A stretch of 64,000 nucleotides of DNA from positions 4,278,001 through 4,342,000 of the forward strand of contig NZ_CP080999.1 in NCBI RefSeq assembly GCF_019645855.1, read 5' to 3'. The notes beneath the pieces were generated by a model. The model worked only from the letters and a program-made list of their open reading frames with translations, ran no database searches and was not told where the DNA came from. Shown in pieces: positions 24,534-32,036 of the stretch (positions are counted from its first letter, which is position 1; each line of letters opens with the position of its first letter). This DNA comes from Mycobacterium malmoense. Its GTDB lineage: Bacteria > Actinomycetota > Actinomycetes > Mycobacteriales > Mycobacteriaceae. Both the position numbers and the translations under genes were made by a program.

Positions 24534-24849
24534 CTACTCCGAACCAGTCTCCCGGTCACTTAGAGCGGCCTCGTAGTCACGGCCGCCGTGGAAGATGCCG
24601 ACAATCACCACAGTCCAGCACAGCAAACGCAATAACCACTCGCCGCCTGAAGCCGATCATGCGGAGTCCTGTCCTGATGTCATCGCGTGCTCTGCCTCGA
24701 TGCGGGAAAGCGGCCAGTTCCTCGCAGAACGCCACGATCTCCTCCGTGTAGCGCGTCGCGACCTCCGCCGACCCCGACTCCGCAGTATATCGGTATAGCT
24801 CGACGAGCTGATCTTCCGCCTCAGGCGCAAAGACGACGCTGAGACTCAC
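24534..24849 (-). pseudogene. ParE/RelE-type toxin, frameshifted near the 3' end
   Basis: The frame from the ATG at 24849 reads as a ParE-like toxin (SLSVVFAPEAEDQLVELYRY, then FPHRGRARDDIRTGLRMIGF) but after IAFAVLD it runs into CGDCRHLPRRP and stops at 24577. In the next frame the expected ending continues: VVIVGIFHGGRDYEAAL, then SDRETGSE and a TAG at 24534. A one-base insertion or two-base deletion near 24620 separates the two. The C-terminal strand carrying the conserved FHGGRDYE is lost from the product, so the toxin is probably inactive. Its start overlaps the antitoxin stop as ATGA. Confidence 0.8.
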
Positions 24850-25115
24850 GCGCTCCCGGCCTGCTCGGCAGCCAGTCGCGCACGCACTGACTGCGCAGTG
24901 ACAGCACGCGAATGGTCGGCGACTACCGCGTCATACGCTGTGGCAACCCCCTCACGAAGCCAAGCCTCAACAGCCTGATCACGGGCGAACAACGCCCGCA
25001 GTCCCTCGCGGATCACTTCGCTTTCGCTGGCGTACTCGCCCGAGCGCACCCGTTGGCGCAGCGCATCGGCCATATCGTTCGGGAGCGTGATGCTCAGTTG
25101 CCGCGTCGTTCGCAT
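24846..25115 (-). CDS. ParD-type ribbon-helix-helix antitoxin
   Basis: Antitoxin of 89 residues. The N-terminal RRTRQLSITLPNDMADALRQ-like strand and helix (MRTTRQLSITLPNDMADALR) form the ribbon-helix-helix DNA-binding fold, followed by SGEYASESEVIREGLRALFA, a hallmark of ParD. The C-terminal part (AYDAVVADHSRAVTAQSVRA) would wrap the toxin. It should autorepress its operon through the RHH domain. It is intact although the downstream toxin gene is frameshifted. Confidence 0.85.
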   Translation of the reverse strand: MRTTRQLSITLPNDMADALRQRVRSGEYASESEVIREGLRALFARDQAVEAWLREGVATAYDAVVADHSRAVTAQSVRARLAAEQAGSA

Positions 25116-25148
25116 GGCCGACCCCCATCCGAGCGATAGGACTAAATC

Positions 25149-25286
25149 CTACCCTTGGGCGCGATGCGGTGCATGCGTGGCCGGCAGCTTGCAGTTCGGG
25201 CAGACCTCGGCGCCGCGCGACTGGCGCACGTGCGTGCACTTCTCGCAGGCGCGCCCGTATTCGAAGAGGATCTCTTGACGGTGCTC
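25149..25286 (-). pseudogene. Zinc-ribbon gene fragment
   Basis: A 45-codon minus-strand frame, bounded upstream by a TAG at 25287-25289 and with no usable start codon, reads LFEYGRACEKCTHVRQSRGA then EVCPNCKLPATHAPH and stops at 25149. The two CxxC pairs, 17 residues apart, look like a zinc ribbon. Because it lacks a start it is probably the 3' remnant of a longer gene. The remaining bases up to the tRNA hold nothing recognisable. Confidence 0.35.
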
Positions 25287-25370
25287 CTAGACGACATACG
25301 GAATGGCCTACCCAGCGGCGTTTGAGTCGCGATGCATCTTCCGGCAGTCTGCTGAACTGCTCAAACTCTG

Positions 25371-25443
25371 TGGAGCTAAGGGGATTCGAACCCCTGACCT
25401 ACTCGATGCGAACGAGTCGCGCTACCAACTGCGCCATAGCCCC
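25371..25443 (-). tRNA. tRNA-Ala (anticodon CGC)
   Basis: 73-nt cloverleaf on the minus strand. Acceptor arms GGGGCTA and TAGCTCC pair with one G-T wobble, discriminator A. D-arm region GCGCAGTTGGTAGCGC; anticodon stem ACTCG/CGAGT with loop TTCGCAT giving anticodon CGC (reads GCG, alanine); T-arm AGGGG-TTCGAAT-CCCCT. CCA is not fully encoded. The acquired-looking heptose and ParDE block lies directly on its 3' side, consistent with tRNA genes serving as integration targets. Confidence 0.96.
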
Positions 25444-25481
25444 TGATCGCTAGCAGGCTACCAGCCGCCGAAACGCCAGCA

Positions 25482-26519
25482 CTACTCGCCAACGGCGCGC
25501 GGCAGGTCCCTGGGCCAACCGAAGGTCGGCATCGCCATCGCGTTGTCCAAATGCTCGAAGATCGGGTCCTCGTCGTCGATTTCCAAGACCACCGCGCCGG
25601 GGCGCCGCAGCCGCGACGGCACCACGTCGTATCCGCGGTCGTAGGCGTTCTCCACGCCGAGCCGCGCGCGTGCCATCCGCTGCATCCGGCGACGACGGAC
25701 CCTTTCCTCGATCCGGGTCTGCCTGCGCAAATAGGCCAGGTAGAGCACGGTCGTGGCGGTGGCGGTTCCGCACAGCCACCAGGCGCTCGGCGACACCTCG
25801 AACGCGGCCGTGGCCGAGCCAACCAGGACGACCGCCATCACCATCAGCACGCGCTTGCGGAAGGCGTACTTCCGGGCGCTGACCGCGGCGGCGGTCTGGG
25901 TGTCGAATCGGCGCCGCCGTGAGCTGCCCGGCGCGACGGACGCCCGCGGATTCGCGTCCTCGTCGCGGTCCTCTTCGGGCTCCAAACCGGATGAGTCCTC
26001 GACATATTCGTATCCGTCGCCCAGATCGTCGTCGGCGTCTGCGTCGGCCTCGTCCCCAGCCTCTTCGTCGGCCTCGTCCTCATCGACGCCGTCGGCGACG
26101 GGCTCGGCCACCTCGGCTCCTGCTCCCGCCGGAAGGGCCCCGGAATCCTCGACGACCTCGACGTCGAGGTAGTCGGGATCGGTGTGCTCGGCCGCCGCGA
26201 CCTTCATGACGACCGGACGGGTGTCCTCCCGGTCGGCATCGGAAGCATCGGAGGCCTCGGCTTCCTGGGCGGACTCGGCGAAGTCCTCCTCGACCGGGTC
26301 TTCCTCCGGCGTCCAGTGCGGATCGCTGCGATGACCCGCAGCGGGGCCACCGCGCTTGACCAGCCGGGAACCGGCACCCCCGTTGAGTACCCGGGTCGCC
26401 AGGGCCACGTCGCTGGTGCGCCGCACGGCATCGCGTTTGCTGATGAGCATCGGAACCAGCACGAATAGCCAGAGCACCACCAGCGAAATCCACAACAACG
26501 ACTGCGGGATGCTTGGCAT
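25482..26519 (-). CDS. Membrane receptor GlpR/SepX-like divisome protein (Rv0996)
   Basis: Integral membrane protein of 345 residues. One membrane segment at the extreme N-terminus (LLWISLVVLWLFVLVPMLIS), a long acidic low-complexity region (about residues 75-190, rich in Asp, Glu, Ala), then two adjacent hydrophobic stretches around 225-265 (VLMVMAVVLVGSATAAFEV and WWLCGTATATTVLYLAY) and a basic C-terminal tail. The arrangement matches Rv0996 and the actinobacterial SepX/GlpR family, whose C. glutamicum member anchors the MoeA-like protein Glp to the septum. Here the glp/moeA1 gene is two genes upstream on the same strand, which supports that pairing. Confidence 0.8.
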   Translation of the reverse strand: MPSIPQSLLWISLVVLWLFVLVPMLISKRDAVRRTSDVALATRVLNGGAGSRLVKRGGPAAGHRSDPHWTPEEDPVEEDFAESAQEAEASDASDADREDTRPVVMKVAAAEHTDPDYLDVEVVEDSGALPAGAGAEVAEPVADGVDEDEADEEAGDEADADADDDLGDGYEYVEDSSGLEPEEDRDEDANPRASVAPGSSRRRRFDTQTAAAVSARKYAFRKRVLMVMAVVLVGSATAAFEVSPSAWWLCGTATATTVLYLAYLRRQTRIEERVRRRRMQRMARARLGVENAYDRGYDVVPSRLRRPGAVVLEIDDEDPIFEHLDNAMAMPTFGWPRDLPRAVGE

Positions 26520-26754
26520 GATGACTTGCTCCTAACTGGTCCGGATCCCCCGCGAGGCCCGACGATGGCCTGCGCAGCCGAATCACAGTGACCAGGACAA
26601 TTACACACCTGTAATTTCCCTCTCACAAGCACCACGTGTCACTCGTGTCGCGCTAGCCACAGCTCGCCGAGCGCGGTTTTTCCGGATGTGTGGGCAAAGC
26701 GCCAAGTGAACCGCACTGCAGGCCGGCTCGGGCCCGGCATCCCGCGACGTGCGG

Positions 26755-27408
26755 TCAAGCCCAGCTCGCGTGACCGGCGCGGACCAGGCTCGCCGCCACC
26801 GATCCCTGAACCTCTTCGACCGTGATGGCCATCAACAAGTGGTCGCGCCAGGCCCGGTCAACCTCGAGGTAGCGGCGCAGGAGGCCTTCTTCTCGGAACC
26901 CGACCTTTGCCAGCACGGCCCGGCTTGCGGCGTTTTCCGGACGCACGGTGGCCTCCACGCGATGCAGCATGACCGGACCGAAGCAGTGATCGAGGCCCAG
27001 CGCCAACGCCGCGGTGGCCACCCCGCCGCCGGTCGCCGACCGTGGCACCCAGTAGCCGATCCACGCCGATCGCAGCGCCCCATGGGTGACGTTGCCGATG
27101 GTCAACTGGCCGCAGAACCGCCCGTCGAGCTCGATGACGTACGGCAGCATGTGCCCCTTGCGGGCCTCCGCTCGCAGACCGGAACACAACGCCGGCCATG
27201 CGGCAACCGTGTGCCGTAGCGTCCAATCGCCATCCGCGCTGGGCTCCCAGGGTTCGAGATGCGCGCGGTCGGCCAACCGGATCCGGCTCCACTGCGCGCC
27301 GTCGCGCATCCGCACCGCCCGCAACCGGACGACGCCCGCCTGGACCCGCAGCGGCCCCACATCCAAGGGCCAACCGGGATGACGAGAACTGGTGCGCAAC
27401 AGGTTCAT
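26755..27408 (-). CDS. rimJ: GNAT N-acetyltransferase, RimJ-like (Rv0995)
   Basis: Acetyltransferase of 217 residues in the RimJ/RimL family, which acetylates protein N-termini, classically ribosomal proteins S5 or L12. Seen in sequence: an N-terminal VRLRAVRMRDGAQWSRIRLA segment, the core RSAWIGYWVPRSATGGGVAT (acetyl-CoA loop), then VEATVRPENAASRAVLAKVG and FREEGLLRRYLEV, the typical C-terminal strand pair. It sits 15 bases after the glp/moeA1 gene and is probably in one operon with it. Its true substrate is not shown by sequence. Confidence 0.88.
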   Translation of the reverse strand: MNLLRTSSRHPGWPLDVGPLRVQAGVVRLRAVRMRDGAQWSRIRLADRAHLEPWEPSADGDWTLRHTVAAWPALCSGLRAEARKGHMLPYVIELDGRFCGQLTIGNVTHGALRSAWIGYWVPRSATGGGVATAALALGLDHCFGPVMLHRVEATVRPENAASRAVLAKVGFREEGLLRRYLEVDRAWRDHLLMAITVEEVQGSVAASLVRAGHASWA

Positions 27409-27423
27409 CAGAGGTCGGTCTGG

Positions 27424-28713
27424 CTAGCCGCGCTGAGCCAGGAAGGCGACGTCGACGATCTCGCCGGTGCGGATCTGCTCGGCGCCGCTGGGAACCACCA
27501 CCAGGCAGTTCGCTTCGGCGAGGGTCGCCAGCAAGTGCGACGAAGCCCCGGGCGCCCCACCCAGTGCCTGCACCAAATACTCACCGGTGTCCTGGTCACG
27601 CATCAGCTGACCGCGAAGGTAGCCCTTGCGCCCGGCGACCGACGTGATCGGCGACAGCGCACGGGCCTGCACGATCCGACGCATCGGCTGGCGCTTGCCC
27701 AACGACAGCCGGATCAGCGGCCGGACCATCACCTCGAAGACCACCAGCGCGCTGACCGGGTTGGCCGGCAGCAGAAATGTCGGAACGCCCTCGCGCCCCA
27801 GCTGCCCAAAGCCCTGGACGGATCCCGGATGCATGGCCACCCGGACGACCTCCATCTCGCCGAGCTCGGAAAGCGCCGTCCGCACGGCCTCGGCCGCGGC
27901 GCCCCCGACCGCGCCGGCGATCACCACGACCTCGGCGCGATTGATCTGGCCTTCCACGAGCTCGCGGAGCTCCTTGGGGTCGTTGCTGACGATGCCGACG
28001 CGGTTGACCTCCGCGCCGGCGTCCCGGCCCGCGGCCGCCAACGCATAGGAGTTGACGTCGTACACCTGCCCGTTGCCCGGGTTGCGCGAGATGTCGACCA
28101 GCTCGCCACCGACGGCCATGACCGACAACCGCGGGCGCGGATGCACCAACACCCGCTCGCGGCCGACCGCCGCCAGCAGCCCGACCTGTGCCGCGCCGAT
28201 GATCGTTCCGGCGCGCACGGCAACGTCGCCGGGCTGGACGTCGTCGCCGGCGCGGCGCACATAGGCGCCCGACGGCGCCCCGCGCAGAATCCGCACGCGC
28301 GACGTCCCGCCGTCCGTCCACCGCAGCGGCAGGACCGCATCGGCCAGCGTGGGCAACGGGGCCCCGGTCTGCACCCGGACGGCCTGTCGCGGCTGCAGCC
28401 GGCTGGGCGTGCGCGAACCGGCCTCGATGGTTCCCATCACCGGCAGCACCAATCCGTCGCCGGCTGACTCGTCGGCTGACTCGTCGGACGCTTCGCCGAA
28501 GCCTTCGCCACCCACCTCGCCGACGCCCAGCACGTCGACGCTGCGCACCGCATAGCCGTCGATCGCGGCCTGATCGAAGCCCGGCATGGGCCGCTCGGTC
28601 ACCACTTCCTCGGCGCACATCAATCCCTGCGCCTCGGCAATCGCGACACGTATCGGCCGCGGGGCCACCGCGGCGGCCGTTATCCGGGCCTGCTGCTCCT
28701 CCACAGAACGCAC
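27424..28713 (-). CDS. moeA1: Gephyrin-like protein Glp / MoeA1 (Rv0994)
   Basis: MoeA-fold protein of 429 residues. Domain I: MPGFDQAAIDGYAVRS (family MPxxDxSAMDGYA). Domain III, the MPT-binding fold: LSVMAVGGELVDISRNPGNG, YDVNSYALAAAGRDAG, and RAEVVVIAGAVGGAAAEAVR. The last should be the metal-inserting loop SGGVSVGD in catalytic MoeA, but here it is AGAVGGAAA and lacks the aspartate. LLPANPVSAL replaces LPGNPVSA. These changes argue for a non-catalytic or specialised role, as proposed for actinobacterial Glp, which binds FtsZ and the membrane receptor GlpR. A glpR-like gene is two genes downstream. GTG at 28713 chosen; a longer frame exists. Confidence 0.85.
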   Translation of the reverse strand: MRSVEEQQARITAAAVAPRPIRVAIAEAQGLMCAEEVVTERPMPGFDQAAIDGYAVRSVDVLGVGEVGGEGFGEASDESADESAGDGLVLPVMGTIEAGSRTPSRLQPRQAVRVQTGAPLPTLADAVLPLRWTDGGTSRVRILRGAPSGAYVRRAGDDVQPGDVAVRAGTIIGAAQVGLLAAVGRERVLVHPRPRLSVMAVGGELVDISRNPGNGQVYDVNSYALAAAGRDAGAEVNRVGIVSNDPKELRELVEGQINRAEVVVIAGAVGGAAAEAVRTALSELGEMEVVRVAMHPGSVQGFGQLGREGVPTFLLPANPVSALVVFEVMVRPLIRLSLGKRQPMRRIVQARALSPITSVAGRKGYLRGQLMRDQDTGEYLVQALGGAPGASSHLLATLAEANCLVVVPSGAEQIRTGEIVDVAFLAQRG

Positions 28714-28776
28714 AGCGCGCCTCTCTGCCCTAACGGGCGCCCCTGGCCCGCCCCGCACACCGGCACTATCGCCCGG

Positions 28777-29691
28777 CTACTGCTCGGTCAGGCCCAATCG
28801 CGCCACCAACCATCGCCGCAAATCCGGGCCATAGTCGTCACGATCCAATGCAAAGTCAACCGCAGCCTTGAGGTAGCCGCCAGGATTTCCCAAGTCGTGT
28901 CGAGATCCGCGATGCACCACGACATGCACCGGGTGACCCTCCTTGATCAGCAGCGCGATCGCGTCGGTGAGCTGCACTTCGCCGCCCGCCCCACGGTCGA
29001 TGCGTCGCAACGCGTCGAAGACGGCGCGGTCGAGCACGTAGCGGCCCGCCGCGGCATACATCGACGGGGCATCTTCGGCCTTCGGCTTTTCGACCATGCC
29101 CTTGACCCTCAGCACGTCGGGATTGTCGGGAAACCCGGGGACCGGCTCGACGTCGAAAACCCCGTAGGCGCTGATCTCTTCGGGCGGCACCTCGATGGCA
29201 CACAACACCGTGCCGCCGTGACGGGCCCGCACCTTCGACATCGTCTCCAAGACGCCGGTCGGCAGCACCAGGTCGTCGGGCAGCAGCACCATGACGGCGT
29301 CCTCGTCGGCCGCCAGCGTGGGTTCCACACAGCCGATGGCATGGCCCAGTCCGAGCGGTTCCGCCTGGACGACGGACTCGACCTTGATCAGCTGCGGCGC
29401 GCGGCGCACCTTGTCGAGCATCGCCTTCTTGCCCCGCGCCTCGAGCGTGCCCTCCAGCACCAGGTCTTCGACGAAGTGCGCGACGACCCCGTCCTTGCCC
29501 TCGGAGGTGACGATCACCAGGCGTTCCGCGCCGGCCGCGGCCGCCTCTTCGGCGACAAGCTCGATGCCGGGAGTGTCGACGACCGGCAGCAGCTCCTTGG
29601 GCACCGTCTTGGTCGCGGGCAGGAAACGAGTACCCAGGCCGGCCGCGGGGACGATCGCCGTAAAGGGGATCGGAACTTCTGGGCGTGACAT
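28777..29691 (-). CDS. galU: UTP-glucose-1-phosphate uridylyltransferase
   Basis: Makes UDP-glucose from UTP and glucose 1-phosphate, for cell-wall and glycogen precursors. 304 residues, the normal length. Nucleotidyltransferase loop IVPAAGLGTRFLPATKTVPK at the N-terminus, then ELLPVVDTPGIELVAEEAAA, ADEDAVMVLLPDDLVLP and VKGMVEKPKAEDAPS. First gene of a minus-strand run galU, moeA1, rimJ, glpR-like. It diverges from the cyclo-ligase gene with a 76-base promoter region. Orthologue of Rv0993. Confidence 0.93.
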   Translation of the reverse strand: MSRPEVPIPFTAIVPAAGLGTRFLPATKTVPKELLPVVDTPGIELVAEEAAAAGAERLVIVTSEGKDGVVAHFVEDLVLEGTLEARGKKAMLDKVRRAPQLIKVESVVQAEPLGLGHAIGCVEPTLAADEDAVMVLLPDDLVLPTGVLETMSKVRARHGGTVLCAIEVPPEEISAYGVFDVEPVPGFPDNPDVLRVKGMVEKPKAEDAPSMYAAAGRYVLDRAVFDALRRIDRGAGGEVQLTDAIALLIKEGHPVHVVVHRGSRHDLGNPGGYLKAAVDFALDRDDYGPDLRRWLVARLGLTEQ

Positions 29692-29767
29692 CGTTCACAC
29701 GATAACCCTCACGAGGTTTGCCCACGCGGTGTGGCGGGGCGAAAGCCGCGGCTGTCATGGTTAGGGC

Positions 29768-30358
29768 ATGGCAACCGCGAGCAAGGCCGCGTTGCGCGAA
29801 CGACTGCTGGCCGCCCGGCGCAGTGTTGCCGACGACGTTCGCGCCGCCGAGGCCCGCATGCTCAGCGAGCGGCTGGAGCTCGTGGCGACCAGCGGCAGCA
29901 CCGTCTGCGCGTATGTGCCGGTGGCCACCGAGCCGGGGTCCATCGAGATGCTGGACGTATTGCTGCGCCGGTCGGGGCGGGTGCTGCTGCCGGTGGCGCG
30001 CACCACGGGCGACCTGCCGTTGCCGCTGAGGTGGGGCGAATACCGGCCGGGCGCGCTTGCCCGCGGGCCGTGGGGGCTGCTCGAGCCGCTCGAGCCGTGG
30101 CTGCCGGAGTCGGCGCTGGCCGAGGCGGGCCTGGTGATCGTCCCGGCGCTGGCGGTCGACCGTCGGGGCGTGCGGCTGGGCCGGGGGCGCGGCTTCTACG
30201 ACCGCTCGCTGGACGACCGGAACCCGCGGGCGAGCCTCATCGCGGTGGTGCGTGATGTGGAGTTCGTTGACGAGCTGCCGTCGGAGCCGCACGACGTACC
30301 GATGACCCACGCGCTCACGCCCGGGCGCGGCCTGATCGCGCTCCCGGCCCGGGAATGA
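29768..30358 (+). CDS. 5-formyltetrahydrofolate cyclo-ligase (Rv0992c)
   Basis: Converts 5-formyl-THF to 5,10-methenyl-THF with ATP. 196 residues. The N-terminal SKAALRERLLAARRSVADDV helix, a mid GDLPLPLRW segment, VPALAVDRRGVRLGRGRGFY and DR (the P-loop-like GxGxGxYDR) and the C-terminal DVPMTHALTP are family landmarks. Upstream lies the galU divergent promoter; downstream the CIRCE-preceded ruc gene. Confidence 0.9.
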   Translation: MATASKAALRERLLAARRSVADDVRAAEARMLSERLELVATSGSTVCAYVPVATEPGSIEMLDVLLRRSGRVLLPVARTTGDLPLPLRWGEYRPGALARGPWGLLEPLEPWLPESALAEAGLVIVPALAVDRRGVRLGRGRGFYDRSLDDRNPRASLIAVVRDVEFVDELPSEPHDVPMTHALTPGRGLIALPARE

Positions 30359-30377
30359 TCGCGATCACGTGGCGGTT

Positions 30378-30404
30378 CTAGCACTTGAGACGGTAGAGTG
30401 CTAA
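30378..30404. promoter_or_regulatory. CIRCE operator (HrcA site)
   Basis: Inverted repeat CTAGCACTT - 9 bases - GAGTGCTAA, matching the CIRCE consensus TTAGCACTC-N9-GAGTGCTAA at all but two positions of the left arm. It ends 28 bases before the ruc GTG start, so HrcA repression relieved by heat is expected. Confidence 0.88.
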
Positions 30405-30432
30405 TGCAGCCCGACATGATTCGGAGGTTTTT

Positions 30433-30756
30433 GTGCCGACATATAGCTACGCGTGCACCCAGTGCGCCAACCGCTTCGACGTGGTGCAAGCCTTCACCGA
30501 CGACGCGCTGACCACATGTGAGAAGTGCTCCGGGCGGCTACGCAAGCTGTTCAACTCCGTTGGCATCGTGTTCAAGGGCAGCGGCTTTTACCGCACCGAC
30601 AGCCGCGAATCGGCCAAGGCGTCGAACGGTTCGACCAACGGGTCCTCGACGAGCGAGTCGGGGACCGGTTCGGGTTCGAGCGAAAGCAAGACGCCGAGCC
30701 CGGCGGAGAAGTCGACCAGCAGCGCCACGCCGGCCGCCGCGGCCGCCTCGACCTAA
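30433..30756 (+). CDS. ruc: Redox-regulated zinc-ribbon chaperone Ruc-like protein (Rv0991c; FmdB family)
   Basis: 107-residue protein with an N-terminal FmdB/CxxC_CxxC zinc ribbon (PTYSYACTQCANRFDVVQAF, then TTCEKCSGRLRKLF) followed by about 45 residues of disordered Ser/Thr/Ala/Gly-rich tail. In M. tuberculosis the orthologue Ruc is a redox-activated holdase that releases zinc on oxidation and cooperates with Hsp70 (established for Rv0991c). The four cysteines are conserved here. A strong Shine-Dalgarno GGAGG at 30423-30427 precedes the GTG start, and a CIRCE element lies just upstream, so it belongs to the heat-shock regulon. Confidence 0.9.
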   Translation: MPTYSYACTQCANRFDVVQAFTDDALTTCEKCSGRLRKLFNSVGIVFKGSGFYRTDSRESAKASNGSTNGSSTSESGTGSGSSESKTPSPAEKSTSSATPAAAAAST

Positions 30757-30821
30757 GCAGTTATCCACAGGGCGATTCCCCACCGACATTGCCCGCGTCG
30801 CGCTGCGCTTACCGTTGCGAC

Positions 30822-31502
30822 GTGGGGGAACCGTCTCTGAACCCAAGCCTGTTCGGCCGACTGTGGACGTCATTGCGCCCGGATTGGGCTCGCACCGTGC
30901 TGGCCCGGCGGGTAGCCGCGGGCGGTCTCATCGTGTTGGCCGGCGTCGCGACGCTGCGGTCGAACCCCGACGGTGATCGCGCCGACGTGGTGGTGGCCGC
31001 GCGTGACCTGCGTCCCGGCACCGCGTTGACCCCCGACGACGTTCGGCTCGAAAAGCGTTTGGCTACAACGGTTCCCGACGGGTCGCAGGCCGATCTGGGT
31101 GTCGTGGTCGGTGCGATGCTGGCCAGCCCGACGAGGCGCGGCGAGGTGCTCACCGACGTCCGGTTACTCGGGAGCCGGCTGGCCGAGGCCGTGGTCGGAC
31201 CGAAGGCCGGGCCCGGCGCCCGCATCGTGCCGTTGCATCTGGCGGACAGCGCTCTGATCGACCTTGTTCGCATCGGCGACGTCGTTGACGTGCTGGCCGC
31301 GCCGGCCAACGATGCGCAGCCGGCTGCGCCCGCCGCCAGCAGGGTGCTGGCCACCGACGCCGTCGTGGTGCTCGTGTCGGCCAAGCAAAAAGTCCAGGGC
31401 GCCGACGGCGACCGCGTAGTCTTGGTTGCGCTGCCGGCTCACGTGGCGAACACGGTGGCAGGCTTGGCGCTGGGTCAGACGGTGACGCTCACCCTGCACT
31501 GA
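30822..31502 (+). CDS. SAF-domain membrane-anchored protein (Rv0990c-like)
   Basis: Protein of 226 residues with one N-terminal membrane segment (AGGLIVLAGVATL, about residues 27-40) and an extracytoplasmic SAF domain of the FlgA/CpaB pilus-assembly type: VVVAARDLRPGTALTPDDVR, then RGEVLTDVRLL and a second lobe ending VNTVAGLALGQTVTLTLH-like. CpaB-like SAF proteins serve Flp pilus secretins elsewhere, but no pilus genes are nearby, so the role is unknown. The GTG at 30822 gives a compact N-terminus; an upstream in-frame start would overlap ruc antisense-free but adds unlikely sequence. Confidence 0.8.
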   Translation: MGEPSLNPSLFGRLWTSLRPDWARTVLARRVAAGGLIVLAGVATLRSNPDGDRADVVVAARDLRPGTALTPDDVRLEKRLATTVPDGSQADLGVVVGAMLASPTRRGEVLTDVRLLGSRLAEAVVGPKAGPGARIVPLHLADSALIDLVRIGDVVDVLAAPANDAQPAAPAASRVLATDAVVVLVSAKQKVQGADGDRVVLVALPAHVANTVAGLALGQTVTLTLH

Positions 31503-31567
31503 GTGCCGCGCCGCTGTTCGGCACGTGATCGATGGCAAACTCTGTCCAGTCCCAGAAAGGCCATCCC

Positions 31568-32035
31568 ATGCTCAAAGGGTTCAAGGAGTTTCTCTCGCGG
31601 GGCAATATCGTCGACCTGGCCGTCGCGGTGGTCATCGGCACGGCGTTCACGGCCTTGGTCACCAAGTTCACCGACAGCATCATCACGCCGTTGATCAACC
31701 GGATCGGTGTCAACCAGCAATCCGATGTCGGCGCCCTGCGGATCGGCATCGGCGGCGGCCAGACGATCGACTTGAACATCCTGCTGTCGGCGGCGATCAA
31801 CTTTCTCCTGGTCGCATTAGTGGTGTACTTCTTCGTCGTGCTCCCCTACAACACGCTGCGCAAGCGTGGTGAGGTCGAGCAGGCCGACGACGCCCAGATC
31901 GTCCTGCTCACCGAAATCCGCGACCTTCTCGCCCAGAGCAATGGGGACTCGTCCGGCCGGCACGGCGCTGGAGTTGCCGAGACGCCTACCCCGAGCCACG
32001 GCCCTCGCGCGGACGCGGAAACCGGCCGGCAGTGA
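31568..32035 (+). CDS. mscL: Large-conductance mechanosensitive channel
   Basis: Pentameric tension-gated channel that vents solutes on hypo-osmotic shock. 155 residues from the ATG at 31568. N-terminal MLKGFKEFLSRGNIVDLAVA begins helix 1 and the pore-lining TM1 (VVIGTAFTALVTKF), followed by the periplasmic loop and TM2 (INFLLVALVVYFFVVLPYN), then the cytoplasmic helix RKRGEVEQADDAQIVLLTEI. The C-terminus is a low-complexity Pro/Ser tail. Orthologue of Rv0985c. In M. tuberculosis Rv0986-Rv0989c lie between this gene and Rv0990c; here only 65 bases separate them. Confidence 0.95.
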   Translation: MLKGFKEFLSRGNIVDLAVAVVIGTAFTALVTKFTDSIITPLINRIGVNQQSDVGALRIGIGGGQTIDLNILLSAAINFLLVALVVYFFVVLPYNTLRKRGEVEQADDAQIVLLTEIRDLLAQSNGDSSGRHGAGVAETPTPSHGPRADAETGRQ

Positions 32036-32036
32036 A

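Noticed and set aside
28442..28500. Direct repeat around SADES/SADES in the moeA1 coding region
   Set aside because: A short in-frame duplication in a linker loop of the MoeA-like protein; no sign of a mobile element or regulatory role.
30761..30770. TTATCCACAG, a DnaA-box match downstream of ruc
   Set aside because: A single 9-mer with no neighbouring boxes or AT-rich element; chance occurrence or an isolated DnaA-titration site cannot be told apart.
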